From the NCBI GenBank assembly GCA_003170135.1, contig PMZR01000009.1, positions 1 to 64,000 of the forward strand: 64,000 nt of DNA, in the 5' to 3' direction. Below are positions 41,924-49,730 of the stretch, piece by piece. The first letter of the stretch is position 1. Each line of letters opens with the position of its first letter. The translations under genes were made by a program, and so were the position numbers. This DNA is from Acidobacteriota bacterium (GTDB taxonomy: Bacteria > Acidobacteriota > Vicinamibacteria > Vicinamibacterales > Fen-181). The notes under the pieces were generated by a model. The model saw only the letters and a program-made list of their open reading frames with translations. It was not told the DNA's origin and made no database searches.

Positions 41924-43147
41924 TCACATCCGCTCGATCATGCTGATCGCCTTCTCCGGGCAGATGTCGATGCAGGTGGAGCAGCCGTCACAGAGCCCCG
42001 GGTCTATCACCGCAGCGTCATCCGCCAACGCAACGGCATTGCAGTGGCCGATGTCCGCGCACAGTCCGCAGAGCGAGCACCTGTCGGGATCCACCCGGGC
42101 ATGGCCAGGCCATACGGTCAGGTCGGCAGCGGACTTGATCTCCCCAAGCAACAGATCCCTGACCTCCCGGATACTCTGAAAGCCCATCTCTGTCAGATAG
42201 TTCTTCAGAGCCCTCATCCAGCCGTCGAGAAAATCGAAGCCCGCAATCATCGTGTGCGTGCAGACGCCGATCGAATCCGCTCCGCACATCATCATCTCGA
42301 CCGCGTCTTCCATCGAGGCCACCCCGCCGGTGCCGTTGATGTGGCGCGCGGGGCCGACCAGTCGCCGGATCTCGAACACGTCCCGCAGGGCGAGCGGCTT
42401 GATCCATGGGCCCGACAGGCAGCCCATCGTGTTCTGTCCCTGCAGGTTGTAGATGGACTTGCGGTAGTTGCGGACGTCGATGGGGGGGATGCCAAGCCGG
42501 TTGGCCACACTACAGACCGCCGAGGCTCCCGACTCGAACGCCACCCGGGAGACCTCCGCGATGCGGCCGCCTTCGGGCGTGATCTTGGCAATGAGCGGAA
42601 GGTCGGTGACCTCGCGGGTCTTCTCCAGCACGAGGCGCACCGAGTTCTCGTCCTGCCCCATGGCTGCGCCGCCCGAAGACGGCCGACTCGCCCTGGTGGA
42701 GTGGTCGGACACGTTCACGTTGAACGACATGTTCGGGCAGCAGAAGTTCAGTTCGAGAATCTGCGCGCCCGCCGCGTCGAACCGGCGGGCCGCATCCTGC
42801 CAGCCCTCGAGATCCGAGTGAACGTAGGAGTAGTTGGCGATGATCACCAACTCCTTGCAGGTCTTGCGCGCCGCTTCGACCAGGCGCAGCCCGCTCTCCA
42901 TGTCCAGCCGGTATTCCGCCGTAAACGTGTGGAGCTTCTCCTTCTTCAGCCAGCGATACCGGGGCTGGTAGTTGATGTAGGGGGCGGGGTTGAACGTGTG
43001 CTTGAGCGAGGCCGCGGCCCAGCCGCACCGCTCCGCCAGCTCCAGTTGTTCGATCCGCTTGGTGGTCGGGCCGGACGCGACGACGAAAGGGTTTTTCAAC
43101 TCCACGTCACCGATCCGGACCGGAAGATGGAAGCGTTCGTCGTTCAT
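41924..43147 (-). CDS. PreA-like flavoprotein with two 4Fe-4S sites
   Basis: A 407-residue homolog of the catalytic subunit of dihydropyrimidine dehydrogenase. The FMN barrel has V-A-S-G-P-T-T near residue 24 and L-N-F-C-C-P-N, where Asn134 and Cys137 match the substrate Asn and active Cys of the family. V-A-N-R (216-217) occupies the place of the substrate-contact N-T pair. The C-terminus is ferredoxin-like: C-x2-C-x2-C-x5-C, then the canonical C-D-G-C-S-T-C-I-D-I-C-P. GAGGGACG precedes the chosen ATG; upstream codons are not coding. It is the last gene of the tight run and a paralog of the barrel in the 883-residue protein. It needs an electron partner, probably that protein. The pyrimidine role is unproven. 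Confidence 0.85.
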   Translation of the reverse strand: MNDERFHLPVRIGDVELKNPFVVASGPTTKRIEQLELAERCGWAAASLKHTFNPAPYINYQPRYRWLKKEKLHTFTAEYRLDMESGLRLVEAARKTCKELVIIANYSYVHSDLEGWQDAARRFDAAGAQILELNFCCPNMSFNVNVSDHSTRASRPSSGGAAMGQDENSVRLVLEKTREVTDLPLIAKITPEGGRIAEVSRVAFESGASAVCSVANRLGIPPIDVRNYRKSIYNLQGQNTMGCLSGPWIKPLALRDVFEIRRLVGPARHINGTGGVASMEDAVEMMMCGADSIGVCTHTMIAGFDFLDGWMRALKNYLTEMGFQSIREVRDLLLGEIKSAADLTVWPGHARVDPDRCSLCGLCADIGHCNAVALADDAAVIDPGLCDGCSTCIDICPEKAISMIERM

Positions 43148-43176
43148 CGGTTCACGTCCCTCATCTGGCGCGGTCG

Positions 43177-44553
43177 TTACCGTCCGGACCCCAACACCTC
43201 GTCGCACGCTTCGTCGAGGACACGGATGCCTTCGCGCAGGGCGTCCTCGGTGATCGAGAGCGGCGGCGCGATCTTGATGCACTCCCCGGCGATGCCGACC
43301 GGCGCAAACATCAGCAGGCCCTTCTGAAAGCACTTGACGTTGATCGCGAGCGCCGTTTCCGGGTCCGGCTCCCTGGTGCCCGGCCGGACGACCTGGATCC
43401 CGGCCACCAGCCCCTTGCCGGTCACGCAGCCCAGCGCCGCGGGGTGCTTCGCCCGGATTCGCTGAAGCTCGGGGAGCAGGACGTCACCGAGTCTCGCCGC
43501 GTTGCGCACCAGGTGGCGCTTCTTGAGCAGCGCGATGCTGACGAGCGACGCCGCCACGGAGAGCGGCGACGCCGAATGCGTGGAGGTCATCGAGCCCGGC
43601 GCATAGAGGCCCATGATGTCGCGGCGTCCGATCACCGCCGACAGGGGAAGCGAGGAACTGATGCCCTTGCCGCACGCAATCAGATCCGGCTTGATGCCGT
43701 AGTGCTCGAAGCAGAACATTTTTCCGGTGCGTCCGAACCCCGCCTGCACCTCGTCCATCGTGAGCACGATGTCGTGCTCGTGACAGAACGCTTCGAGCTT
43801 CTGCGCGTACTCGACAGGCAGGAAGTCCGGACCCACACCCTGGTAGCTCTCGCTCATCACGCCGGCGATGTCGTCGTAGGCGACACCCTGGTCGTCCAGG
43901 CTCTTCAGGAAGAGGTCGAAACTGGTGTCCGGGTTCTTGAACCCGTCGGGAAACGGCACCTGCACGAACGACCGGTCGCTTTCGCCCAGCCACGCCTTCT
44001 GTTTCGACATGCCGCCGGCAAGTTGTGCGCCCATGGTCCGCCCGTGAAACGCGTTCACGAAGCTCACCATGTACTTCTTTCTGGCCCCGCCCTTCTCCAT
44101 GCCGTACGTCTTGGACAACTTGATGCAGTTCTCAGTCGCCTCACTGCCGGTGCTCAAGATGAAGGCCTGGTAGTTCGCCGGATCCGGGGCGATCGACTGC
44201 AGTTCCTTCACCAGCCTCGCCCGATCCTCGTGCACGAACACGTAGGTGGCGATCAGTCCCTGCTTCACCTTGCTGATGATCGCGTCCCGGATCTCCCTGG
44301 CCCCGTGGCCCGCGTTGGTAATCAGCACCCCGCTGGACCAGTCGATCCAGCGGTTCCCCCACTTGTCATACACCGTGAAGTTGTCCGCCTTGTGCCACAC
44401 GACGGGCGGCTGGCCCATCATCGAGCGCGGCTCGGCCTTCCCGAGCGCCCTGAACAGCGGCAGCGACGCGGGCACGGGCAGCTTGGTCTTGATGGTGCGA
44501 TACCTGGTGCGAACGAGGGGGACTTTCACCGGGATCAGACTGTACGCGGCCAT
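43177..44553 (-). CDS. Class III PLP aminotransferase
   Basis: A 458-residue omega-aminotransferase of the GabT/beta-alanine/taurine type. Visible are S-T-G-S-E-A-T-E-N (PLP phosphate), F-H-G-R-T, D-E-V-Q-A-G-F-G-R-T and the Schiff-base Lys in A-C-G-K-G-I-S-S-S-L. The family moves an omega-amino group to pyruvate or 2-oxoglutarate. In pyrimidine breakdown such an enzyme uses beta-alanine, and PreA-like genes flank this one, but an amino-sugar acid substrate is equally possible. TCTGGAG lies before the ATG. It is 29 bases from the next gene and 20 from the previous one, so it belongs to the same transcript. Confidence 0.9.
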   Translation of the reverse strand: MAAYSLIPVKVPLVRTRYRTIKTKLPVPASLPLFRALGKAEPRSMMGQPPVVWHKADNFTVYDKWGNRWIDWSSGVLITNAGHGAREIRDAIISKVKQGLIATYVFVHEDRARLVKELQSIAPDPANYQAFILSTGSEATENCIKLSKTYGMEKGGARKKYMVSFVNAFHGRTMGAQLAGGMSKQKAWLGESDRSFVQVPFPDGFKNPDTSFDLFLKSLDDQGVAYDDIAGVMSESYQGVGPDFLPVEYAQKLEAFCHEHDIVLTMDEVQAGFGRTGKMFCFEHYGIKPDLIACGKGISSSLPLSAVIGRRDIMGLYAPGSMTSTHSASPLSVAASLVSIALLKKRHLVRNAARLGDVLLPELQRIRAKHPAALGCVTGKGLVAGIQVVRPGTREPDPETALAINVKCFQKGLLMFAPVGIAGECIKIAPPLSITEDALREGIRVLDEACDEVLGSGR

Positions 44554-44572
44554 GTGTTTCTCCAGAGAGTAC

Positions 44573-45835
44573 TCACTCCTGCCATTCGGCGCGGGGATCC
44601 GTGCCGTAGACGATGCGAGCCGTCCGTCCGTGGTTCAGGATCGACATCCTCGCCGCCTCGACCACCAGCTCGTTCGTGCTGCTGTTTGCCGGCGTCGCGA
44701 TGATCCGTCGCTCGTCCACTTCCCTGATGATCTCCCGCCGTCTCGCCAGGGACTCCCCGGCGCAGAGCCCCTCCACCTCGTTCTCGATGCGATGGATTGT
44801 TCGAAGCGTAGCCGCCACGGAATCGAACCCGTAACCGACCGGCTTATAGCCGGGCCCCTCCCACGGCGTCAACCGGAAGAAGTCGGGGTTCACATAGTTG
44901 AAGGTGCTGCCCGCGCATCCGATTCCCTTCAGGTAGCAGTGCTCGACGCCCCTGAACTGGTCGTCGTGGGCGATCATCCCGGTCTTCCCGGGCGCTTCGC
45001 AGAACATCGTCAGGCACTGCTCGTTGCTGCCCGCGCCCTCGTCCGGGTAGCCCAGGCCGTCGGTCACTGTGAGGATCGCGCCGTTCTCGTAGGTGACCCG
45101 CCCGGTGGCCCACATGTACCCCTCGTTCCCGTTGGGGAACGTGCCCTTGACCCCCGCAACCGAGACCGCCACCGGCTTCAGCCCGGTGATGAACTGCACC
45201 AAGTCCACGTAGTGGCAGCCGACATACACGAACGGGTCGGTCCGGTCACAGGTGAACCAGTTCTGGAAGTTGGAGGACCGGTAGTAGTAGGGCTCGATCA
45301 TCTTCGCCTCGCCCATCACGAACTCGCCGAAGTTCCCGAGCTCGTAGTCCCGCCTGGCGATGAGCGAACGGCGATCGAACCGCTTGTGGTACTCCACGCC
45401 GACGAACAGCCCCTTGTCGCGGGCGATCCTCTCGATCTCGACGGCCTCCTTGTACTGCAGCACCAGCGGCTTCACGCACAACACGTGCTGGTCGTGCGTC
45501 AGCGCCTCGACGACCACCTCGTAGTGCAACTGGTCCGGCATGGCGACCACCACCGCCTGCCGCCCGGGCATTCCGGCAATGACCTCCTTGTAGAGATCCG
45601 GGGCTTTCCTCGCCGGATCCTCGTTCTCGTGAGGATGCGCCGTGAAGTCCTGCCCCGGAAACGCCTCGGCGAGGCCGGCCGAAGTCTTGAGGGCTTTCAG
45701 CGGCCCGCTGTCGAGCGCGCAGATGTCGATCCTGCCTACCGTGCCGGCGCGCTGCAACTCGTAGATCGACGGCAACAGCAGGTCGTTGGTGATCATGCCG
45801 CCGCCGACGATCGTCACGTCCACGGGCTTGGTCAT
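44573..45835 (-). CDS. Gfo/Idh/MocA-family oxidoreductase (first)
   Basis: A 420-residue NAD(P)-dependent dehydrogenase. The N-terminal V-T-I-V-G-G-G-M-I-T-N-D is the dinucleotide loop. C-V-K-P-L replaces the usual E-K-P-x motif, keeping the Lys. G-V-E-Y-H-K-R-F-D and V-G-C-H-Y-V-D-L are the family's substrate-side motifs, including the His. The family oxidises or epimerises sugars and cyclitols. It shares little beyond the fold with the second family member at 52424, so the two probably do different steps. It lies between the aminotransferase and KDG kinase genes on one transcript. Confidence 0.88.
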   Translation of the reverse strand: MTKPVDVTIVGGGMITNDLLLPSIYELQRAGTVGRIDICALDSGPLKALKTSAGLAEAFPGQDFTAHPHENEDPARKAPDLYKEVIAGMPGRQAVVVAMPDQLHYEVVVEALTHDQHVLCVKPLVLQYKEAVEIERIARDKGLFVGVEYHKRFDRRSLIARRDYELGNFGEFVMGEAKMIEPYYYRSSNFQNWFTCDRTDPFVYVGCHYVDLVQFITGLKPVAVSVAGVKGTFPNGNEGYMWATGRVTYENGAILTVTDGLGYPDEGAGSNEQCLTMFCEAPGKTGMIAHDDQFRGVEHCYLKGIGCAGSTFNYVNPDFFRLTPWEGPGYKPVGYGFDSVAATLRTIHRIENEVEGLCAGESLARRREIIREVDERRIIATPANSSTNELVVEAARMSILNHGRTARIVYGTDPRAEWQE

Positions 45836-45866
45836 CGGTCCCGCTCCTCGGTTCTCATGCGCGGGC

Positions 45867-46967
45867 CTACCGCTCGACTCTCGCGGTCCCGCCCTTCATC
45901 GCCTTCTGGACTTCCTTCAGGCTCGCCGTCGTGGTATCTCCCGGCGTCGTCATCGCCAGCGCGCCGTGGGCGGCGCCGCAGTTGACCGCGTCGGCCGGGC
46001 TCATGCCCTCCATCAGGCCGTAGATCAGACCGGACGCGAAGCTGTCGCCGCCCCCGACCCGGTCGTAGATCTCCAGGTTCTCGCGCAGCGGCGCGTCGTA
46101 GAAGTCCCCGTCGAGGTACAGCACGGCGCCCCAGTCGTTGCACGACGCGGTCTTGGCGTTCCGGAGCGTGGTGGCCACCGCGCGGAAATTTGGGTACGCC
46201 TTCAGCGCCTCGCAAATCATCTTCCGGAAGTTGGACGGATCGAGCTTCGAGCACCCTTCATCGAGACCCTCGACCTCGAACCCGAGTGCAGCAGTGAAGT
46301 CTTCCTCGTTCCCGATCATCACGTCCACGTGGCGCGCGATCTCGCGGTTCACCTCCTGCGCCTTCGCCGTGCCGCCGATGTCCTTCCAGAGCGAGGCGCG
46401 GAAGTTCAGGTCGTAGGAGACGATCGTCCCGTGGCGCCTCGCCATCTGGACCGCCTCGATGATGACGTCCCGCGTCGTCTCCGACAGCCCCGCATAGATG
46501 CCGCCGCAGTGGAACCACCGGACGCCGTCCTCCCCGAAGATCTGCTCCCAGTCGATATCGCCGCGTTTCAGCTGCGACGCGGCGGAGAGGCCGCGGTCCG
46601 AGCAGCCGACGGCCGCGCGGACCCCGAAGCCGCGCTCGGTGAAGTTCAGCCCCACGCGCACCTTCCTGCCGATGCCGTCGTAGGGGACCCACCGCACGTA
46701 CTCCATGCTCACGCCGCCCTGGAGAATCAGGTCCTCGAGCAGGCGGCCGACCGGGTTGTCCGCGATCGCGGTGACCACCGCGGCCCTCTGGCCGAAGCAG
46801 CGGCGAAGACCCCGGGCGACGTTGTACTCCCCGCCCCCCTCCCAGGCCCTGAACGTGCGCGCCGTGTGGATCCGGTCGTCGCCCGGATCCAGGCGAATCA
46901 TGACTTCCCCGAGCGCGAGGATGTCGTGCTTGCACTCGGTCGTCGGCTTGACGTGCAGGCCAGCCAT
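45867..46967 (-). CDS. kdgK: 2-keto-3-deoxygluconate kinase, PfkB family
   Basis: A 366-residue kinase. W-E-G-G-G-E-Y-N-V-A-R-G near residue 40 binds the sugar, M-I-G-N-E-E-D lies in the middle and Y-D-R-V-G-G-G-D-S-F-A-S-G carries the catalytic Asp. Its neighbour, separated by only one base, is a KDPG-type aldolase, giving the two-step route from KDG to pyruvate and glyceraldehyde 3-phosphate. It is a clear paralog of the kinase at 38783, with the same D-R-V-G-G-G-D signature and a similar insert. The pairing makes the KDG assignment firmer here. Confidence 0.9.
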   Translation of the reverse strand: MAGLHVKPTTECKHDILALGEVMIRLDPGDDRIHTARTFRAWEGGGEYNVARGLRRCFGQRAAVVTAIADNPVGRLLEDLILQGGVSMEYVRWVPYDGIGRKVRVGLNFTERGFGVRAAVGCSDRGLSAASQLKRGDIDWEQIFGEDGVRWFHCGGIYAGLSETTRDVIIEAVQMARRHGTIVSYDLNFRASLWKDIGGTAKAQEVNREIARHVDVMIGNEEDFTAALGFEVEGLDEGCSKLDPSNFRKMICEALKAYPNFRAVATTLRNAKTASCNDWGAVLYLDGDFYDAPLRENLEIYDRVGGGDSFASGLIYGLMEGMSPADAVNCGAAHGALAMTTPGDTTTASLKEVQKAMKGGTARVER

Positions 46968-46968
46968 A

Positions 46969-47649
46969 CTATTTGCCGCCTCCCCGGATCTGCTTCACGA
47001 TCTCGATCGCCTCGCTCACTCGCTTCGTGATGCCGGCGTAATCCCGCGCAGCGAGCAGTTCCTTCGTGATCAGGTTCGATCCCATCCCGACACATGCCAC
47101 CCCGGCCCCGAACCACGCGCCGAGGCTTTCCTTCGTGGGCGACACCCCGCCGGTCGGCATGATTTCCGTCCACGGGCATGGGCCCTGCACGTTCTTCACG
47201 AACGCGGGCCCGCCGACTTCGGCACCCGGAAAGATCTTGCATATTTCCACGCCGAGTCGGTGGGCGCGGTGGATCTCGGTGACGGTGCCGCATCCGGGGC
47301 TGTACGGGATCTTCCGGCTGTTGCACAGGAAGGCGGTTTCTTCATCGAGCAGCGGCCCGACGACGAAGCTGGCGCCCGCGCCGATGTACATCGCCGCCGT
47401 CGGCGCGTCCACGATCGACCCGACGCCCAGCACGATCTCGCGGCGTTCCTTCGCGCAGTACTCCTCGAGCCGGGTGAAGACGTTCACCGCCCGGTCGCCT
47501 CTGTTCGTGAATTCCACGACGCGCGCTCCCCCGTCAGCGCACGCGCAGGCCACATCCCTCGCGACGTCAAAATCGGCGTTGTAGAAGACCGGTATGATTC
47601 CGATCGCCTTCATGAGCGATAGCGTTTCGAGCCTCTTGTACCGAGCCAT
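46969..47649 (-). CDS. eda: KDPG / 4-hydroxy-2-oxoglutarate aldolase
   Basis: A 226-residue class I aldolase. The Schiff-base lysine is Lys138 in C-K-I-F-P-G, Glu46 in V-V-E-F-T-N-R fits the catalytic Glu, and P-G-C-G-T-V-T-E and M-P-T-G-G-V complete the phosphate loop. It cleaves 2-keto-3-deoxy-6-phosphogluconate to pyruvate and glyceraldehyde 3-phosphate. The residues M-K-A-I-G-I-I-P-V at 13-21 match the usual N-terminus, so an internal start there is possible. It is one base from the KDG kinase start. Phenylalanine and Asn in place of the common T-L-R after V-E suggest a branch with modified specificity. Confidence 0.92.
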   Translation of the reverse strand: MARYKRLETLSLMKAIGIIPVFYNADFDVARDVACACADGGARVVEFTNRGDRAVNVFTRLEEYCAKERREIVLGVGSIVDAPTAAMYIGAGASFVVGPLLDEETAFLCNSRKIPYSPGCGTVTEIHRAHRLGVEICKIFPGAEVGGPAFVKNVQGPCPWTEIMPTGGVSPTKESLGAWFGAGVACVGMGSNLITKELLAARDYAGITKRVSEAIEIVKQIRGGGK

Positions 47650-47737
47650 CGATACTCCTTGTCAGATGCCGCCGGGATGTCCTGCGTGTCCGCCAGCGTG
47701 CGGGCGCCACGCCTGCGCCGCTCGGTCCGCCGGGCAT

Positions 47738-48700
47738 TCAGAGCACAACCGGATATCGCGGCCGTCCCTCCAACAGTGTCGTTGCGATGTTCTGAGCCGC
47801 CTTCGTCTTCAGCTCCACCATCGCCTCCTCGGAATACCACCCAGCATGATCGGTCATCGTGATGTTGTCCAACGTGCGCAGCTCACTCGCACCATCGAGC
47901 GGCTCGTTTTCGAACACGTCGATACCGGCACACGCGATATGCCCGCACTTCAGTGCCACCGTCAGCGCACGCTGGTCGATGAGCGGACCTCGGGATGTGT
48001 TGATGATGATCGCGGTGCGCTTCATCATGCCGAACTGCGTCGCCCCGATCATCCCTCGCGTGGACGGCAGAAGCGGCGCATGGACGGAGACGAAGTCGCT
48101 CTCTCGCAGCAGTACCTCGAGATCCACGCGCTCGGCGCCCGCACGCGTCACCACATCTTCTGCGACGAATGGATCGGCAACCAGCACGCGGCCCAGGTTG
48201 AAGCCACCGAGCTTGCGGTGCAGGATCCGCGCGATGAAGCCGTAGCCCACGAACCCGAAGGTCTTCCCGGCAACTCGACACACCGGCTGCAAGCCGGTGA
48301 GGTTCCACTCCCCTTGCCGCACGTGACGGTCCTTTCGCGCGATCTTCCGCACGCAGTCCATCAGCAGGGCAAAGGCGTGATCCGATACGTCCTCCCCGCA
48401 GTAGTCGGGCACGTTGGCGAGAAAGATCCCGCGTTCCCTGAGGGCGGCGGTATCGACGTTGTCGTAGCCGACGCCGTAGCGGGAGACGCACCGGCACTTG
48501 CGCATCGCCGCGATGACCCGCGCGGTGATCGGCGCGAGGTTCACGATGAGCCCGTCCACGTCGCCTATCATCGACGCGATGACGTCCTCCCTGTCACTTC
48601 GCTCGACGATCACCTCGGCGCCGATCTTCTCCAGCACGGCCCGCTCCTCGTCGTACGCGGCATACCGGCTGTCCGCTATCAGGACTTTGTAGTTCGCCAT
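47738..48700 (-). CDS. D-2-hydroxyacid dehydrogenase, CtBP/SerA-like
   Basis: A 320-residue NAD-dependent dehydrogenase. G-F-V-G-Y-G-F-I-A-R (about 150) is the NAD loop. The catalytic trio is visible: Arg in N-T-S-R-G, Glu in F-E-N-E-P and His in D-H-A-G-W-Y-S. The D-H-A-G-W-Y-S motif is that of bacterial C-terminal-binding-protein-like members rather than phosphoglycerate dehydrogenase (which has T-P-H). It would reduce or oxidise a 2-hydroxy acid, perhaps a sugar acid. It follows a REP-like palindrome in the spacer upstream and precedes the aldolase gene in the same direction. Confidence 0.88.
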   Translation of the reverse strand: MANYKVLIADSRYAAYDEERAVLEKIGAEVIVERSDREDVIASMIGDVDGLIVNLAPITARVIAAMRKCRCVSRYGVGYDNVDTAALRERGIFLANVPDYCGEDVSDHAFALLMDCVRKIARKDRHVRQGEWNLTGLQPVCRVAGKTFGFVGYGFIARILHRKLGGFNLGRVLVADPFVAEDVVTRAGAERVDLEVLLRESDFVSVHAPLLPSTRGMIGATQFGMMKRTAIIINTSRGPLIDQRALTVALKCGHIACAGIDVFENEPLDGASELRTLDNITMTDHAGWYSEEAMVELKTKAAQNIATTLLEGRPRYPVVL

Positions 48701-48733
48701 CGAATGGGCGCCTCCGTCCCTACTCCATTATTT

Positions 48734-48775
48734 GGGGTCATAGCTTGAAAATGTGGCACGGCAAAATACGACCCC
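48734..48775. repeat. REP-like imperfect palindrome with GGGGTC ends
   Basis: GGGGTCATAGCTTG and CAAAATACGACCCC pair at 11 of 14 positions around a 14-base loop, in the 83-base gap between the SDR stop and the hydroxyacid dehydrogenase start. The GGGGTC end is shared with 15246-15260. Confidence 0.5.
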
Positions 48776-48783
48776 GCTGCGCG

Positions 48784-49620
48784 CTAGATATTCTGGCAGA
48801 GATACGCCCCGTCGATCGGGACGGTAATGCCCGACACGAACCTCGCCCCCTCGCCGGCCAAGAAGATGACGGCGGCAACGAGATCGTCCGGTCCCCCGAA
48901 CCGGCCCATCGGCGTATGCGCGATGACGTCCTTGCCCCGCTGGGTCATGGTGCCGTCTTCATTCAGCAGGAGGCTCCGGTTCTGTTCCGCCACCAGGAAG
49001 CCCGGGGCGATCGCGTTGACGCGAATGCCGTACGGCGCCAGCTCCTTGGCGTGAGCCATCGTCTGGTTCATGACCGCCGCCTTCGCCGCCGAATAGGCCC
49101 AGACGCCGGAGAGCGGGTTGAAGGACGCCATCGACGCGATGTTGATCACGGTTCCCCTGATGCCGTTCTCGATCCAGTACTTCGCCATGTGCTTGGTCGG
49201 CAGGAGGCACCCGGCGAAGAGGTTGAGCTTTACCACGAACTCCAGGTCTTCGAGCTTCGCCTCGATGAGCGGCGACTTGCCGCGGGTCCCGCCCGCGCCG
49301 TTGATCAGGATGTCGATGCCGCCGAAGGTCTTGCTCGATTCCTCCACACCGGCCGCGATCGACGCCTCGTTCATCAAATCCACCCGGCAAGCGGCCACCT
49401 GCGCGGGGTTGCCGCACGCGTCGGCGACGCCCCTGACGGCCGCGTCGAGCGCATCCTGCCGGATGTCCCACAGGATGACGTTCGCGCCTGCCTGGGCGTA
49501 GCCTTGCGCCATCACACTGCAGAGCGTTCCGGCGCCGCCGGTGATCACCGCCGTCCTGCCCCTCAGGCCGAACTTGGCCTCGAGAATCGGGGCGAGATCG
49601 CGTACCACATTTGCAGCCAT
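48784..49620 (-). CDS. SDR oxidoreductase, fructuronate reductase / D-mannonate dehydrogenase-like
   Basis: A 278-residue short-chain dehydrogenase. T-G-G-A-G-T-L-C (about 28) is the NAD loop, N-G-A-G-G follows, and the catalytic Ser, Tyr and Lys lie in I-A-S-M-A-S and Y-S-A-A-K. The C-terminal block P-G-F-L-V-A-E-Q-N-R and H-T-P-M-G-R-F-G is characteristic, from memory, of SDR-type D-mannonate oxidoreductases. These convert fructuronate to mannonate upstream of KDG. Mannonate dehydratase is not in the window. The chosen ATG has GGAG nine bases ahead; longer in-frame sequence upstream is not coding. Confidence 0.82.
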   Translation of the reverse strand: MAANVVRDLAPILEAKFGLRGRTAVITGGAGTLCSVMAQGYAQAGANVILWDIRQDALDAAVRGVADACGNPAQVAACRVDLMNEASIAAGVEESSKTFGGIDILINGAGGTRGKSPLIEAKLEDLEFVVKLNLFAGCLLPTKHMAKYWIENGIRGTVINIASMASFNPLSGVWAYSAAKAAVMNQTMAHAKELAPYGIRVNAIAPGFLVAEQNRSLLLNEDGTMTQRGKDVIAHTPMGRFGGPDDLVAAVIFLAGEGARFVSGITVPIDGAYLCQNI

Positions 49621-49730
49621 TTGTGTCTCCGTCGCTCCCGTACGTGAGGTACCGGGCGGGGTCGATCGCCGGTTCGCCACGGAGGGAACGGCCCGCCGGG
49701 GCGCGCGTTCAGGAACAGGTGGCCGACCGC

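Noticed and set aside
41924-43147. Idea that the PreA-like proteins lack the DPD active-site Cys
   Set aside because: An initial alignment to the later G-Q-D loop suggested this, but the Cys belongs to the N-x-x-C-P motif, which is present in both proteins.
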